Part shown: positions 21,062 to 33,639 of the stretch, one piece after another
Numbering within the stretch: position 1 is the first letter of the stretch
Layout: each line of letters opens with the position of its first letter
Origin: Pectinophora gossypiella
Taxonomy: Eukaryota > Arthropoda > Insecta > Lepidoptera > Gelechiidae
Direction of reading: 5' to 3'
Length of the DNA stretch: 64,000 bases
Assembly: GCF_024362695.1 (NCBI RefSeq)
Contig: NC_065404.1
Coordinates: 12,936,604-13,000,603 of the forward strand
Notes under the pieces: generated by a model
What the model was told of the DNA's origin: nothing
The model's input: only the letters and a program-made list of their open reading frames with translations
Databases searched by the model: none
Program-made: the position numbers and the translations under genes

Positions 21062-21162
21062 AGATCAGTAAGGCCGCCCAAATTGTACTGTATTCATGTG
21101 TTATGTCTGATTGTTGAAATTTAGTTCTGTGCAATAAAGAATATATCATTTGATTTGATTTG
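21062..21162 (+). repeat. LINE 3' tail
   Basis: AAGGCCGCCCAAATTGTACT through GTGCAATAAAGAATATATCA and a GATTT run. The same segment is inverted at 47255-47350. Confidence 0.6.
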
Positions 21163-21596
21163 ATCAGCCTGTTCACATTGACTGCCCTCTATACACTTAT
21201 CCTTTCAAACGAATCTTATATAACTACCTGTACAATACTTACTTACTTTTCTATCTGACGTTTCCATTACATAAGCACAGCGTACTAAACAAACAAACTG
21301 CTCTTTGTTTTTTTCACTGAACTAATTCAGTGTGCATCGCGATGTAAAGCCGCGTTCACACAGGTCACGCTATCGCGCTTCTAGTTCATTAGGCTGCGCG
21401 CACGCTATCGCCGGCGACCGCTCATTTTTCACTCTACCCGCGCGGTGTACACCGCCCTTTATAATAATGTCGGATTTGACGGGTACTACGCGCGGTTTAG
21501 TGGAATGTAGATTTTGTGAATTTGAGATAGTGACCGACAAACATTTTGGTGACACACACAGTTTCTTCACTACTACAAAATTTATTTCATAACAGT

Positions 21597-21890
21597 GAGC
21601 CGTCGTAGCCCAGATGGAAGAACGCTTGACTCTCATTGTGACGTAGCGGGTTCGAAACCATCACGCACTTAAATCAATGATTCTCCAAAAAGTTTTTTTT
21701 TAAATTTATGTTTTGACTATAAAGAACATGTTGAGCGGTGACGGAAAACATCGTGAGGAAACCTGAGTTTCGGGGATATGTTACCTAACCTGTATTTGGG
21801 CTGATTTTAGTAGCTTTAGTAGCTTCCGTAAAAACAAACTTGTCAATCATAAGCGGATGGCTTGTAAAACGGGATAATGGAGATGATGAC
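21597..21890 (+). mobile_element. tRNA-derived SINE, family C
   Basis: The head has TAGCCCAGATGGAAGAACGC (A box) and GGGTTCGAAACC (B box); the tail reads AACGGGATAATGGAGATGAT. It is flanked by diverged direct repeats, ttatttcataacagt and ttatctaattacagt (12 of 15 matching). This is an older copy with small deletions. Confidence 0.78.
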
Positions 21891-21905
21891 TTATCTAATT
21901 ACAGT

Positions 21906-23634
21906 AACTAAAAGAAGGAAGAATGAAATGATTTATTTTTGATATAAGTAGATACACAGTGCAAATTCCAAAATGTTACATTGACCTTCAACAAGTTTAT
22001 CCATGATAATTATGTTGAATAAATGATTCTGATTTCTAATTATGAGCAGTGAAAATAATAACAAGGGTTAAACCTTATCTCTAAAACGACGTGTCAACAC
22101 GACCTAGCTGACTGAAAAGTCGAATTGTAGTCAAGTTTTAATAACGAATGATTTTATTTATTCTAATGCATTACATAGGCAGATTATTAGTTACTTTCCT
22201 CTAAAATGTTATTATCCAAACAAAATTCATTCCAGTCATCCATCACACAGATAAGGTTTCTAAACTCCAAATGACAGCTATTAACGATATTTACTTAAAT
22301 CTATACCTAAAAGCGGATGCAATATGCATACCTTCTCAGTAGGTAGAATTTAATTTGCTACCCCCCGCCAATCGGCGGTATTCAAATAAGGCTTCGTCTA
22401 TTAACAGCACGGCGACATGTTTTGTTCCATTATCTATCACTTCCATCTGTAAGACCCTCCTATGTCGACCCTACGCGGATTTAGGCTCGCTTTATAACGT
22501 ACGACTTTGAATTTCGGCAGATATTCAGTTTTAAATGTCACGATTCACAATCTTACCAAAAAGCGTAACCCATTGATATTCAATTTCAGATCATTAAAAT
22601 TTCTCTATAATTTAATAGGTACCAAAATACAAAGCTATTTATTTTAACCAAAATACGGTTTAAGACATTACTTAAGTACGCATTTTTATTAAGCAAGAAA
22701 CAGTTTCATGTTCTTATTTTAAATATAGATTCCGTCGACTGACTACTACACGGTAAACCGTAAGAACTCGGTTTATAATAATAAAACATTCCAGATTTAA
22801 AATAACAAACCAATATCAATGACAGCGCACAAAATTGTTTTTAAAATAAGAACTAAAACTGGCCAGTATAATATTATCCTGTACCTCTTAACCCGTAGTG
22901 GGGTGTAAATCACATCCACCCCAATCTGCGGTAAAACAAGGCGGGTCGGTGGCAGTAGTTTTTTCAATAACCCTTGAGCAACCCTGCTGTGCCGGCCGCT
23001 CAGCGCAGCCCGCGTCAATCATCAAATGAATATATTCTTCCTACCAATTTTGCTTATGACAGCCCTATGATTTCTTTGGTTACTCAGCCCTTTAACAGTA
23101 TGGGGCTTTGTAATGAAACTCTCATTATTAAAAAAAATGTTTGAAAGTTTCAGATAGAGCCCGTGTTGTGAAGAGCAGATTAGGTGAGCGCAAATGCTTT
23201 GTAAATCTTTGGTTTGTCTTTGGTTCCAAAACTATGGATCTTTCTGTCGGTCATTACCTACATGGCTGTCAAGAACATTTTTTTGTTCTACATAGGAACA
23301 AAAAATAGACGATTAAGTTAATGCAGACACCAAGTATTTCATATATATTTTGAATAAATTGGATAGCTGTTATCAAAATATACCAATTGATTGGACAGAA
23401 CACCCACCTACGCTCTCTAAAATGCTTTCTGATATGGATACATACATTAATTATCTCACACTCGTTATCCCTTCTTCTTCTTTCGTCTCGTCGGTGACAA
23501 GTCGAACAACGTAATTTACAATTTATCAACCCAAAATGGAGAGAGATGGAAGATACGTTAAACCTTATGGTGACACGAGATGAGCCTATCACCTATAACA
23601 CCATGCTTTTGTATTTGTTTAAAAACAGGGACTT
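21906..23634. other. No gene seen; unique AT-rich sequence
   Basis: No coding frame worth calling and no known repeat recognised. A short GC-richer patch is at 22900-23020. Confidence 0.4.
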
Positions 23635-23695
23635 GAGCATGGTCTTGAAGGCAGTCTCGAAGCTGAGATTCATTTATTAATACCACCCTTAGTGT
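23635..23695 (+). repeat. Dispersed repeat G, half copy
   Basis: GGCAGTCTCGAAGCTGAGAT followed by TTATTAATACCACCCTT, matching 50945-50985. Confidence 0.55.
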
Positions 23696-23726
23696 TTTAA
23701 TTTAATTAATTTCAGTTTCATACTTT

Positions 23727-23812
23727 GGCGATGGATAATTCCACTTGACATCAACTCACAATCATGGTCTGAATCATCCCTCAAACTTTCGTTACGGTGT
23801 TATCACTAGGTA
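23727..23812 (+). repeat. Dispersed repeat H
   Basis: GATAATTCCACTTGACATCA ... ATCATGGTCTGAATCATCCC ... TTTCGTTACGGTGTTATCACT pairs with 62703-62790 in the same orientation. Confidence 0.55.
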
Positions 23813-24177
23813 TCACTATGATACCTAGCATGATACTCGTAACTTGGTATAACTACGAAAGAACCTATCTCTAACCTCACCTACATACAAGCAACCTCGG
23901 AAATAATATCGAGCCAGCCGCGGATCATCGGAGATGCACTCCACAATATCTCCATCTGTTTCATAACAATGGCAACGATTTGCGATATTGAAAACAGTTT
24001 AAAGTTTACCTAGCAGCAATCATAAATGTATTGGTTGGAAGAGTACTGAGTCCAGGATCGATATTGCTCTGGCCAAAGATATTTGGAGACTGCATATTAC
24101 ATGTTGAGTTGACTATCTTTTTGGTAACATAGTAATAATCAATTTGTATTCTTAAAATGATTTCACTTTCCCAAGAT

Positions 24178-24508
24178 ACCTCCGACCTCCGTCGTCCAGT
24201 GGTTGAGCGCTGGGTTCACGATCCGGAGGTCCCGGGTTCGATTCCCGATGGGGACATATCACAAAAATTACTTTGTGGTCCCTAGTTTGGTTAGGACATT
24301 ACTGGCTGCTCACCAGATTTTCCGAAAGTAAGATGATACGTGTTTTAGAAGGCACGTTAAGCCGTTGGTCCCGGTTACTACTTACTGATGTAAGTAAGTA
24401 GTCGTTACATGAGCCACGTCAGGGGCCTTTGGCGGCTCAATAGTAACCCTGACACCAAGGTTGATGAGGTTGGTACTCCACCTCACAACCCACACGATAA
24501 AAGAAGAG
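24178..24508 (+). mobile_element. tRNA-derived SINE, family A (full length)
   Basis: A pol III head with A box TCGTCCAGTGG (24192-24202) and a perfect B box GGTTCGATTCC (24235-24245), the shared core GGCACGTTAAGCCGTTGGTC around 24350-24370, and a tail of GGGGCCTTTGGCGGCTCAAT through CACAACCCACACG. Exact 13-bp target duplications actttcccaagat lie at 24165-24177 and 24509-24521. Best reference copy of family A here. Confidence 0.9.
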
Positions 24509-24524
24509 ACTTTCCCAAGATGTA

Positions 24525-26160
24525 CACAAAATACGAGTAGAGCAGTAAAATATAGAGCATTCAGTTATTAGCATTTTAATAGTTGATCCTGTGTTTGCAG
24601 AACCGAATGCACTGAATAAAAAAAAACCGGAAAGAGGAAAAAGGAAAGAAAACGAGAGACAAAGAAAGAACCCTTGCCCTGGAAAGGGACACTATTAATA
24701 ATAATAAGTAATTCACTTCACATTGCAATCCTAGAAACATTCGCAAAGCTTTTCTACTTACCAACTTTGCTATGTACAAATATAAATCCACGCGTGAATT
24801 TAATTACAGAGCGCGTCACACAAACCAACTTTCCAAAGACACATACCTACAATAAAATTGATGAACCAAGTTAGACATTGAATCAACTTGGCATAACAGG
24901 GGTGGGAAGAAACAATGGCGCATCAACGCAACTTCACCCTCGATGGAAACCACAGGAGAATATCATAAACGACGGCTTAAACACTCGTCTCGGCGGATAT
25001 TAAGTAAATAAAAACATAATAAAATAATGAATTCGACGCAACATATGGCACAAGACAGACGCTCGAGGATTGCTCTTGGTAGGGTACGAATTGCACGACT
25101 AGTTGGCGGATTTTGTACCGACGAATATTTGCTGCTTTACTATAGTCCAAAATGTATTAATCACTGATATTTGGATTTGTGTTTAGTTATATTTGTATGG
25201 ATAGTTAAAGCACCATATTTTGCGATTTGAGGATAATTTAAATAATTATGCATAAATCACAATTAAAAAAAACAAGAAACAAAGCCCATTCCAAACTAAA
25301 CTTAGACGTATTGAACACGTAACGATAAGCTTAGCTCATATTTGTTGCATAATAACCGTACAAGTTCCAACAAAAACAACACTCTAGCAGTCCATTGACT
25401 GGCTTTCGAACTGCGAACTGTGTTCCAGTTGGACTTGTTAACGGATTTGTCAGCAGATTTGTCAGTGGAGAAGTCGGCAGCGGCTACTGAGCACTGCACT
25501 CGACTGCAGCTCCCGTTGGTTCGAGTACCGCGATCGCAACTCCAGTAATAATCGAACCCTCGGCGATGTCCCGTACTCAATCTCCCGGATTTGTACTTAT
25601 AAAACCTTGCTATTGCGTTTTCTCTACTAAAAATCATGGGAAAATAAACCCTAACTCCTTACCTACAAGAGCTTCTCTCAAGTTTATCAATCGCAGAATT
25701 AGTCTGGCAAAAGCATTCCCTGTGTTGGGGTGACAATCCAAAGAATCGTAGACGGTTATTGAATTTCTTTGAATTTTTGATTTGTCTTCATTTGGTTTGT
25801 TGCTCAATCACAATTTGAATAATTCAATAGATTCCACTCGCCCTTTTTAGCTTGGTCAAACTTTTATTGTAACAATATTTATTTATGTTTTGAAAATAAA
25901 AATAACAAGTCTGAATTACTTGTAAATAGATAAGCGTCCTATTCTGATATTATTCTACAAGTATATTATTTTCAAGAAATAATTCGTACTTAAATACCGT
26001 AACAAAGTATTAGTTCAAAAGAACGTATTGTTTCGAGTCCATGTCTCGAATCGCTATAAAATAGACGAGGGGCAGCCGTTCGATCGCATATCCTATGGGG
26101 AATGTCAATACGCATTGGTGCACAAATAGGACTCCAGTTTACCCACGCTTGTTCTGGACA
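24525..26160. other. No gene seen
   Basis: Unique AT-rich sequence. At about 25440-25475 a TTTGTCAG word recurs. Nothing supports coding. Confidence 0.4.
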
Positions 26161-26164
26161 AAGC

Positions 26165-26345
26165 ATCTGACTATATCCCAAACGGGGTAATCAGAGGTAT
26201 ATCCATCGCAAGACCTAAGTACCCACACCTCACCGAGCTTTCTGTTAGACCAACGTGATAGGTGGTGAGCCGTATCGCCGTATATAATGGTCGAGCCAAC
26301 GATAGTGATGACTGCACTAAACTAATAACTCATTGGTGCAAGTCC
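26165..26345 (+). repeat. Dispersed repeat F
   Basis: ACTATATCCCAAACGGGGTA, then a GAGCTTTCTGTTAGACCAAC block and CGTATCGCCGTATATAATGG. Other copies are at 35222-35355 and 46531-46613. Confidence 0.6.
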
Positions 26346-26377
26346 GGGGCTCCCCGTTTGAGAAGTCAGTCGGTGTA

Positions 26378-26519
26378 CAGTCATGAGCAGTAAAATGTAC
26401 CCACTTTAGGACTCGCACTAACATATTTGACATTTAGTGAGACTTACAGTTCAATTTGTCAAAAAAGTTAATGTGACATGGTACCAAAGTACCAAAATAC
26501 ATATTAATGCTCGTGACCG
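26378..26519. mobile_element. 142-bp Tc1/mariner-type MITE
   Basis: Terminal inverted repeats CAGTCATGAGCA and (complement) CGGTCACGAGCA, flanked by TA on both sides (26376-26377, 26520-26521). A second copy of equal length, in the other orientation, lies at 63215-63356. TA targets point to the IS630/Tc1/mariner group. There is no coding capacity. Confidence 0.8.
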
Positions 26520-26954
26520 TACTACAGGTCCACAGTGTTTTTTTACAAATAACTTATTTCGGCAATTATTATTATTATTCATAATTGTATACCTAAGTAC
26601 GTAGAAGATCCTGTTTGCGATTAAAATTTGCGCGATGGTTTAGTACTTTTACCCGACTGCGGCAAAACAGAAAGAAGGGTTATGTGTTTGATCGCTATGC
26701 ACGTCTGTTCCAACCTAACTTCTTAACCACCTGTCAGAATTTCATAAATGAGGTGATTAATTTAATGAATGAGTCTTGATTATCCGGTGGTTATAGGCTT
26801 TGAGACATCACGGCAAATTCAATATGGCGCCCTCTAGAGTACCTACTTTTTAGAGCGTCGTTTTTCCGTAGTCGGGTATTAGTTATTAAACTTATATTTT
26901 TATTTTAAGCTCATATTTTATTGTGTCTATTACTAAACCTATATGTTATTAATG

Positions 26955-27185
26955 AACGGCCTCTGTGGTCTAATTGGTGAGAGTTGTGCTCACGATCCCA
27001 GTAGGGACACGCTTAAGAAAATCATTTGAGACTGTCCCTTGGTTTGGCTAGTAAATTGCAAGCTGAAATCACCTGGTTGTCCGAAAAATAAATTCTGCAG
27101 TCGGTCCAGGTTACTATTTACTTAAGTAAGTATGTAATCGTTACATAGTCAGAGTTGATAAGGTAGGTTATGTTTTGCTGTTATT
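26955..27185 (+). repeat. Old, degenerate SINE family A copy
   Basis: The head CGGCCTCTGTGGTCTAATTG and the body words CACCTGGTTGTCCGAAAAA and GTAATCGTTACATAGTC align to family A with many deletions. Confidence 0.6.
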
Positions 27186-27189
27186 GGAA

Positions 27190-30100
27190 AGTGTCGTGCG
27201 TATATGTCAACCTTATTTGTTCTATTACTAACACTAGATTAAGTTGTTTATTGTGGCACTGACCTCTATGGATCATGTCCGAAATAAACTCATTTTATTT
27301 TTATTTTACTTATTAAAATATTCCTGATCAACTCACTGGCAAAATATCACGTCATTTGGGACGCACATTTCATTGACCTTCACAACCGGGTCATTTAATC
27401 AGCCCCGTTTTTTAGTCAATGAATTTTTTATCTCCGATCTTAAGCTGAGTTCAATCTGGCTTACATCTGTCACGCTAGGTCTTCGCATTCAATTACCAAG
27501 CAAGCGGTCCAAATTAATTCCGTCATATCTCGATTTGGCGATATAAGTAGCGGATTAGGTAGCGATTTGCTACTGCCAATGCAATCGCATCAAATTTGGC
27601 CGACGTTTGGCATAGACTAAGCTTGTAGAACGAGCACAGATCAGCCGCGCCGATGAAATCGCGAATTGGTAGCCACCAGTTGCATCCAGCAGAGATGCTT
27701 TATTGCATAGCTGATATTTATGCTGTTAAATTTTGCTTTATTTAACTGCCGTTGATGTTTATAAGATTTATTATAAAATGTAACTTACACTGTATTTTTC
27801 TTTTCTCTCTTATAATTATCGCCCAAAACATTATAAATTTTAAATTTTTGACAATATTCTAAGGGTTTGCTAATTCCGTACACAAGGCAATAACTATTTA
27901 TATAACCCATCACTGTCCTACCTACCTGTTGTCCATGGCAAATCTACAAAATACCACAAAAGCGAAGCTGAATGTCGAATCTACCATTTCTCGTTATTCT
28001 TTGCTCGTGTTTTGGCACATGAGTTCAGGAGCGGCGGTGTCGCGGTAATGGAGTGCCGGTGCCGGCACGTGCCGGACACGCGCGGCACGCGCTGCGCCCG
28101 CGCACGCCGCACGCGCACACTCCCACCGATTATACGCTGCCACCACGTGAGAATTTTTTGCAAAAGTTTAATCATTATAAACTTAAAGTATTCGCCTATT
28201 TGCGAATTTAAATTAAGTATTGCGAAAGTCTGATTGCACTTAAGACCTCCTGGTTACATTTCGTTTCTGTAATAGACCAAAAACACAATTTTTATAATTA
28301 TGACAACTAATGGTTGATAATTTCACTACTGTTTACAAATAATTCGCTGGGCTCAGTGACTACACTTTTGATCTTTGATTGTACATTATACCTACGTGGT
28401 CAGTTTGTGAATGAGTATCCATCCTCTAGCAGCGTAAAAGCTATTTTATGTTTCAGAAATCACGCAAAACTGCTAATCCAATGAAGCTACAACAGAAATC
28501 GTGTACAAAAGCGCGTGCCCACGTTTGACGCGTGCCTAAATACATAGCTTTACATTATTCCGCATATAATGTCTAAAAAGGAAGAGGATTAACAAATAAT
28601 GTCAACCATGAATATATTATCTCGGGAACTTTATCTGCTCAATCACGCTCGACTGTTGTCGGGAGCACTCGACGCATCACAGCCTCAGGTGAGAAAGCAT
28701 TTTCCTCATACCACACGATCATAATAAGCTCGGGGAAATTCACTAGGTAAAGTGTCATGCCAATAAACCTCAAGTACTCTCGCGAGGTAACTGCAAAATG
28801 CCTGTATAGCGAACACGCCGCCGAGCGAAAAGTAATATTTAGGTGTCAACTGCAGGCGATAATCGCGGGGTAAAAAATAGCTCCCAGACCTCTCCGCGAA
28901 CTATTTCCACCCTTGCCGGTGGTATCTCGTCGTTTATCGGCGATAGTATCTGAGTGAGACATCGCTGGTGACGTTTGAAATATGATCGGCGGAGTCCCGA
29001 GGGCGCAGCCACGTGCGGGGTATATTCAAATCAGAATCGCACGCGGCGAGACCCCCATGTTGGCTAAATACTCCGCCGCGCCCGGCCCACCCACTCACCG
29101 AGGGTCGGCCTATGTAATCGAATTTGAAAATTATTCTAAAACACTGAATAATGTATTTGGAGGGACGCGCGCCCGAGGCGACGCTCGCGCTGATTTTTAA
29201 AATAAATTAAACTTAATCAAGTGGGCTCGCGCACCTAAACGGATTAACTTGGCGCTGATTTGACTTCAACTGTTTGTTCAGCACATGAAGGGGGCTTAAA
29301 GGTTATTTCAAACAGTATCGGACTAACATCGCGTCTATACACAACACACACAACTAGAGTTCCAAAACAAACACGTAAGTATAGAGCTACACTTGTGTCG
29401 CATTCGCATTCATTCTGTACTTGAAAGGCCTGCGCAAATGCAAAGAAGGGTCAAGCTAGAAATAGAAGAAGAAAAGAATACTAAGATATCCAAAGCGGCT
29501 TATCTTACAACAATGTTAAATAAACCTTCTTGAAAGACGACAAACACTTCCTACGCGATAAAATCATAAATCTATAATCTTCAAAGAGTTGGGAATTAAA
29601 TATTCAAGAAAGAAAAAACAGGGCGGAAACATCTCTTAAAATTCAGACCCCCAGTCCCTTTCCTTTAATAAAATTTATGATACGCAAAAATTGCTTAAAA
29701 TATTTGAAAATTAAATATTGAATAAGACAATATTAGTTCACTCGCTACATTGGGTTTTATTACGGCATGAATACATTTGCCCGATTCGACACGCAGGGCT
29801 GCACTGCCATTAGCGCCCGATATGAAATTAAAATTAAAATATATAAAAAACCATGAGCACACTCGACAGACCGCTGAGGGGCAGCCCTACAGATTTAACA
29901 GTGTCGAAATGCGTAGAGTCGACATGTTATTTTAAATACACGAAATATAAATAAACTACAATATAAGTAAATAATACTATTAAGTATAAAGTTACCCATT
30001 ATACAAACAATTATTTCATTGATAATTAAATATGTTACACATTCTTATGTTCTTAAAATAAAAAACAATATCCTAAAATCGAGAAACTTTTTTAAAATGA

Positions 30101-33100
30101 AAAGAAAATTAAATTTCAATTATAACTTAAATAACAAAACCAAACAATAAAAATGGCAATTAAAAATACAAAATCTTTACTACAAACAGCGACTCTACAT
30201 CGCACTCTGTAAACTATCACATAGCGGCGCGAGTAGGGGTGCCACTCGATGATTTGGTTTTTCGATTCGTTACGCAGTCAAACTACCCCGAGCGACCCTC
30301 GAATATGTTCCCCCGGTGAATATTATTTATACCACTGTTAAGTGCAGCGAGAGGATTATGGCCTGCAGCTCAGCACTATAACAAACATTGCTTATGATTT
30401 TTAATATCGATTCCGGAATTTTAACGACTTTATTGTGTAAGTAAAATGGGTGATAATGATAACTGTAGCAACCGTACCTTATTTTGTCCCTAGATTAGTA
30501 ACTTTCGAGTAGATATTTTGATAAGTTTGACATGAGTTTTACGTTCTAACGTACCATGTAAAAGTGAAAAAGAATATTTAGAAGAAAGCCCCTAATCTTC
30601 ATTGGGAATTTTGGTAATCGATGCTGTATATTTATTTGCCTTTCTCGTCCTGTTTTCTTTGTATACGAAAATTGACATAATTATCTTTTCCAATACTTTT
30701 TTATTACCACAAACTAAAATAATTATTTTGCTGCGTATTTCATAAGATCAGTTTGTGGTAATAAAGAAAGAAAAAAAAATTGATATAAATAATATTCTGA
30801 ATACGTATAAGTACATGATTTTAAACTGATTTAAAAACAAGGAAGAAGATAACAAACATATCTAAAATAAACGCAAAGGTAACTTTTCAACTTAATAAGT
30901 TCAGCGCAATCAACCAATATCCCAAAAATAGCTTTAACACATTCAATATTTCAGAAACGCAAAGATTAATATACCGCACCGCACGTAATATTTAAAGCCT
31001 CTATGGAAACATGTCAAGAAAAACAGGGCCCGTTCACAAGCCAAGCGGTTAGGTATGCAATGCAAACATATTTTCTCATGAGACCAGAGCGGTGGGCAAA
31101 CATTGGGCCCAAGGTTCGTGTTTACCCGCTCTGCGTCGCCTGCCCTCATATATTAAACATTGCCCACCTTACCTGCTTCTATATACATGCTGCTAGAAAC
31201 AGTGCACCTTAGCTTAAGGCTGTGTTGGACCCACTACGACGCTATGGAAACTACTTTATACTGTCTCCTTCATTGTTAATATACCTTAGTACACAATATT
31301 ACTATTTGAAGAATACGGCAAATGCGCTTATTGTCTTATGTACACTACGTTCATGTAGTAAGTCAGTGAATACATTGGAAACTTTCCACTTCAATATATA
31401 AGTATGAGAAAAACACTTGATCAACATCTAAAGATAACGTAGCAAACAAATATAATAACACCACTTTCCCGCAATCAGAGTAATGAATCCGTTTTCCAAC
31501 AATTTTACATCGGCATAAAAATAAGGTCGAGGCAGTTAGCACGTTTATCAGGCCCTCATTAAACCCGAGGGCGATCTTGCTTCGGAGTCGTTAAGCGCGC
31601 AATAGTTCGCGAGATCCTCGTAAAAAATATCTCGCAACCAACTTTATGAGCGCCCTTTGTGAATGCATCATTAAATTTCCATCTAAATTTAAATTACGAA
31701 CGGCACGATTCGACGCGCTCTCTCCTCCACGTGTTTCTGTTTTCCTAGTCGCTGGAAATGTTATAATTGCTGCACAGAGAACGTAGCAGAGTCGAGAATT
31801 TGAAAAAAGATGACGTCAGTCGGAATTATCTTCAGCGCAGCGCAATTGAAACGGCTTTGCGACGGGGCTTAGTGAAAAAGTTGGCGTTCGTTTTAATAAT
31901 TCCCAGCTCCGGCGCCTCGTCAGAATGCCGTTGTCACTTCGCGGATTAAGCTCCGACACGGTTGAGTTGGGATTTGAGAGTTATTTTAATTTGCATTTTT
32001 CGTATAATTCGGGAAAACTGTGTGGCATTCTTCAAGATAAATCGCGACGTGTTCGTTTTAGAAAAAAATACGAGTATTAGATGGACGGCGTCGAGAGTGG
32101 AGGTCGTTTGTATGCGGCGCTAGTCTTCCCCAGGAAAGGCATAAAGTCAGCAGGTGAGCCTGGTATCGCGCGGTCACGCTATTTAGATAAGGGCATTCTC
32201 GTGACCCCACTCCCTCCCGTCGATAAGAACTTAAGCGTATTTTGTGATATTTTCTTGGAAGTCTACAAACTCGTGAGTTTACGACATTTCTTGTAAAGTG
32301 AAATTGGCATCGGTAATAGGAAGGAAAACAAGGAAAATCCCCGAACAAATAAGGTTAATCGATTAAGCGGAATGATTTGCGAATCACTTAAAAATCCAAA
32401 TGCCACCGTTCGCCGGCTTCCCTCCGACTTGTGGCGTTGGAATGGCGGCGGATAAAGCCGAGTAAGAATAAATTGTGCGACTGGATAAAGCAATATTTGT
32501 TCATCTACCCCCGCATTACGACGGCGGTGGCCATTAGCGGGATGCAAATAACGTCTTGTCATTTTTACTTCTTTATTTTTCCTCGTTGGCCGGAGATTCG
32601 AGCAAGCCCCCTCCCACGGACGGTACCGATATTATGGAAATAGAATTCAGTAAAATGTTTTGTGCACCATACAATATTGGCTCGTAAAACAGGATATATC
32701 TCAATACAAAAATATTCTTGGTCACTCTATTATTTACTTAGAAAAAGACTACACAAATTGATTCAGACGTGACATGACTCTAAGCTGACAACGAGCAGAC
32801 TCCTACTGCTCGTGTCATAATAAAGTACTTAAATTTTATTTAAGGAGACATTTCTATCTTTAAGTACATACACAGAGATTCTCACTCACCTATGTCAATG
32901 CTCGGAATCGTAAACAGCTGACCAAATACTGAACGTCCTTGCAAGAAAGAACAATAAATTAAATTTTAATCAACTCATTAAACCGTGGCGCTCATCGATG
33001 TTCATTACATAGCCGTGAGGTTATTAAAAATAAATAATGTTCGACCGAGGCGATTAAGATTACATTACCGACATCCATAATGGACTGAGCGTGACGATGG

Positions 33101-33155
33101 TGGATAAATAAATGCTGATGGTCAGAGGTAGTACTGACCATTCTCCACTACTGAA
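27190..33155. other. Six-kilobase stretch without a recognisable gene or repeat
   Basis: Unique sequence, unusually free of repeats for this window. It includes GC-rich islets at about 28020-28150 (dense CpG with CACGTGCC/GCGCGG words), 28880-29200 and 31560-32640. None carries a convincing exon. Long repeat-free unique tracts are what non-coding regulatory DNA often looks like, but conservation cannot be judged from one genome. Confidence 0.4.
28020..28150. other. CpG-rich islet
   Basis: A short, strongly GC-rich stretch of GCC/GCGC words in AT-rich surroundings; it could be regulatory or a 5' exon, but no splice-supported frame was seen. A similar islet is at 34370-34470. Confidence 0.35.
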
Positions 33156-33159
33156 AGTC

Positions 33160-33628
33160 TATCGATAATCGAGACGAAAATAATAGTGTCGATAATTCTT
33201 TTATAGTTATCGATAGTATTGATATAAAACAATTGATATCGCAGGTATTTAGTTCCTCATGCTATAGCTGTACCTACAACCCCTGTTGGGAATATACTTA
33301 CAAGTTTATATTTATTTTATACTATCAAATATTTAAAGGAACAAATTAATATTGTTAATACTATCGATCGTGCAGACAATATCAGACAGTAGAAAAGACA
33401 GTATAACTCGGAGGATTCGATAGTATTCCTGTGTAATACTATATATATAATTATATAGGTATACCAAATACCATGTTTATGTATCGATACATTATGTAAG
33501 AACAGCTTGTACTATACGCCCCACCGTTGGGCACACGCCTCCCCTTAATCCACCGGGGAGGGGGGAGACTATAGATATTGTACTTAAATAATTTTCAAAC
33601 TCAACTATCGATATTTGTACTATCGATA
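33160..33628. promoter_or_regulatory. Cluster of five TATCGATA octamers
   Basis: Exact TATCGATA at 33160-33167, 33208-33215, 33482-33489, 33606-33613 and 33621-33628, with further partial matches (TATCGATC at 33362, TCGATA at 33189 and 33418). In Drosophila this octamer is the DRE bound by DREF, and CGATA is the BEAF-32 core. Function here is an inference. Confidence 0.5.
33516..33570. repeat. SINE family D fragment
   Basis: CCCCACCGTTGGGCACACGC and CCTCCCCTTAATCCACCGG match the 5' part of the repeat at 62480-62670. It lies inside the TATCGATA cluster. Confidence 0.5.
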
Positions 33629-33639
33629 CTCGGTCAACA

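Noticed and set aside
24178..24260. tRNA gene (A box and B box present)
   Set aside because: The head continues into a repeated SINE body with target duplications; the same head recurs at 18.9, 34.8, 45.8 and 54.3 kb. It is a SINE promoter, not a host tRNA gene.
25302..25637. 111-codon open frame on the minus strand with a short DKS repeat
   Set aside because: The repeat is a 12-base tandem word; no other coding sign.
28982..29200. 72-codon frame in a GC-rich islet
   Set aside because: High GC lowers stop frequency. No recognisable domain or splice context, so not called without conservation data.
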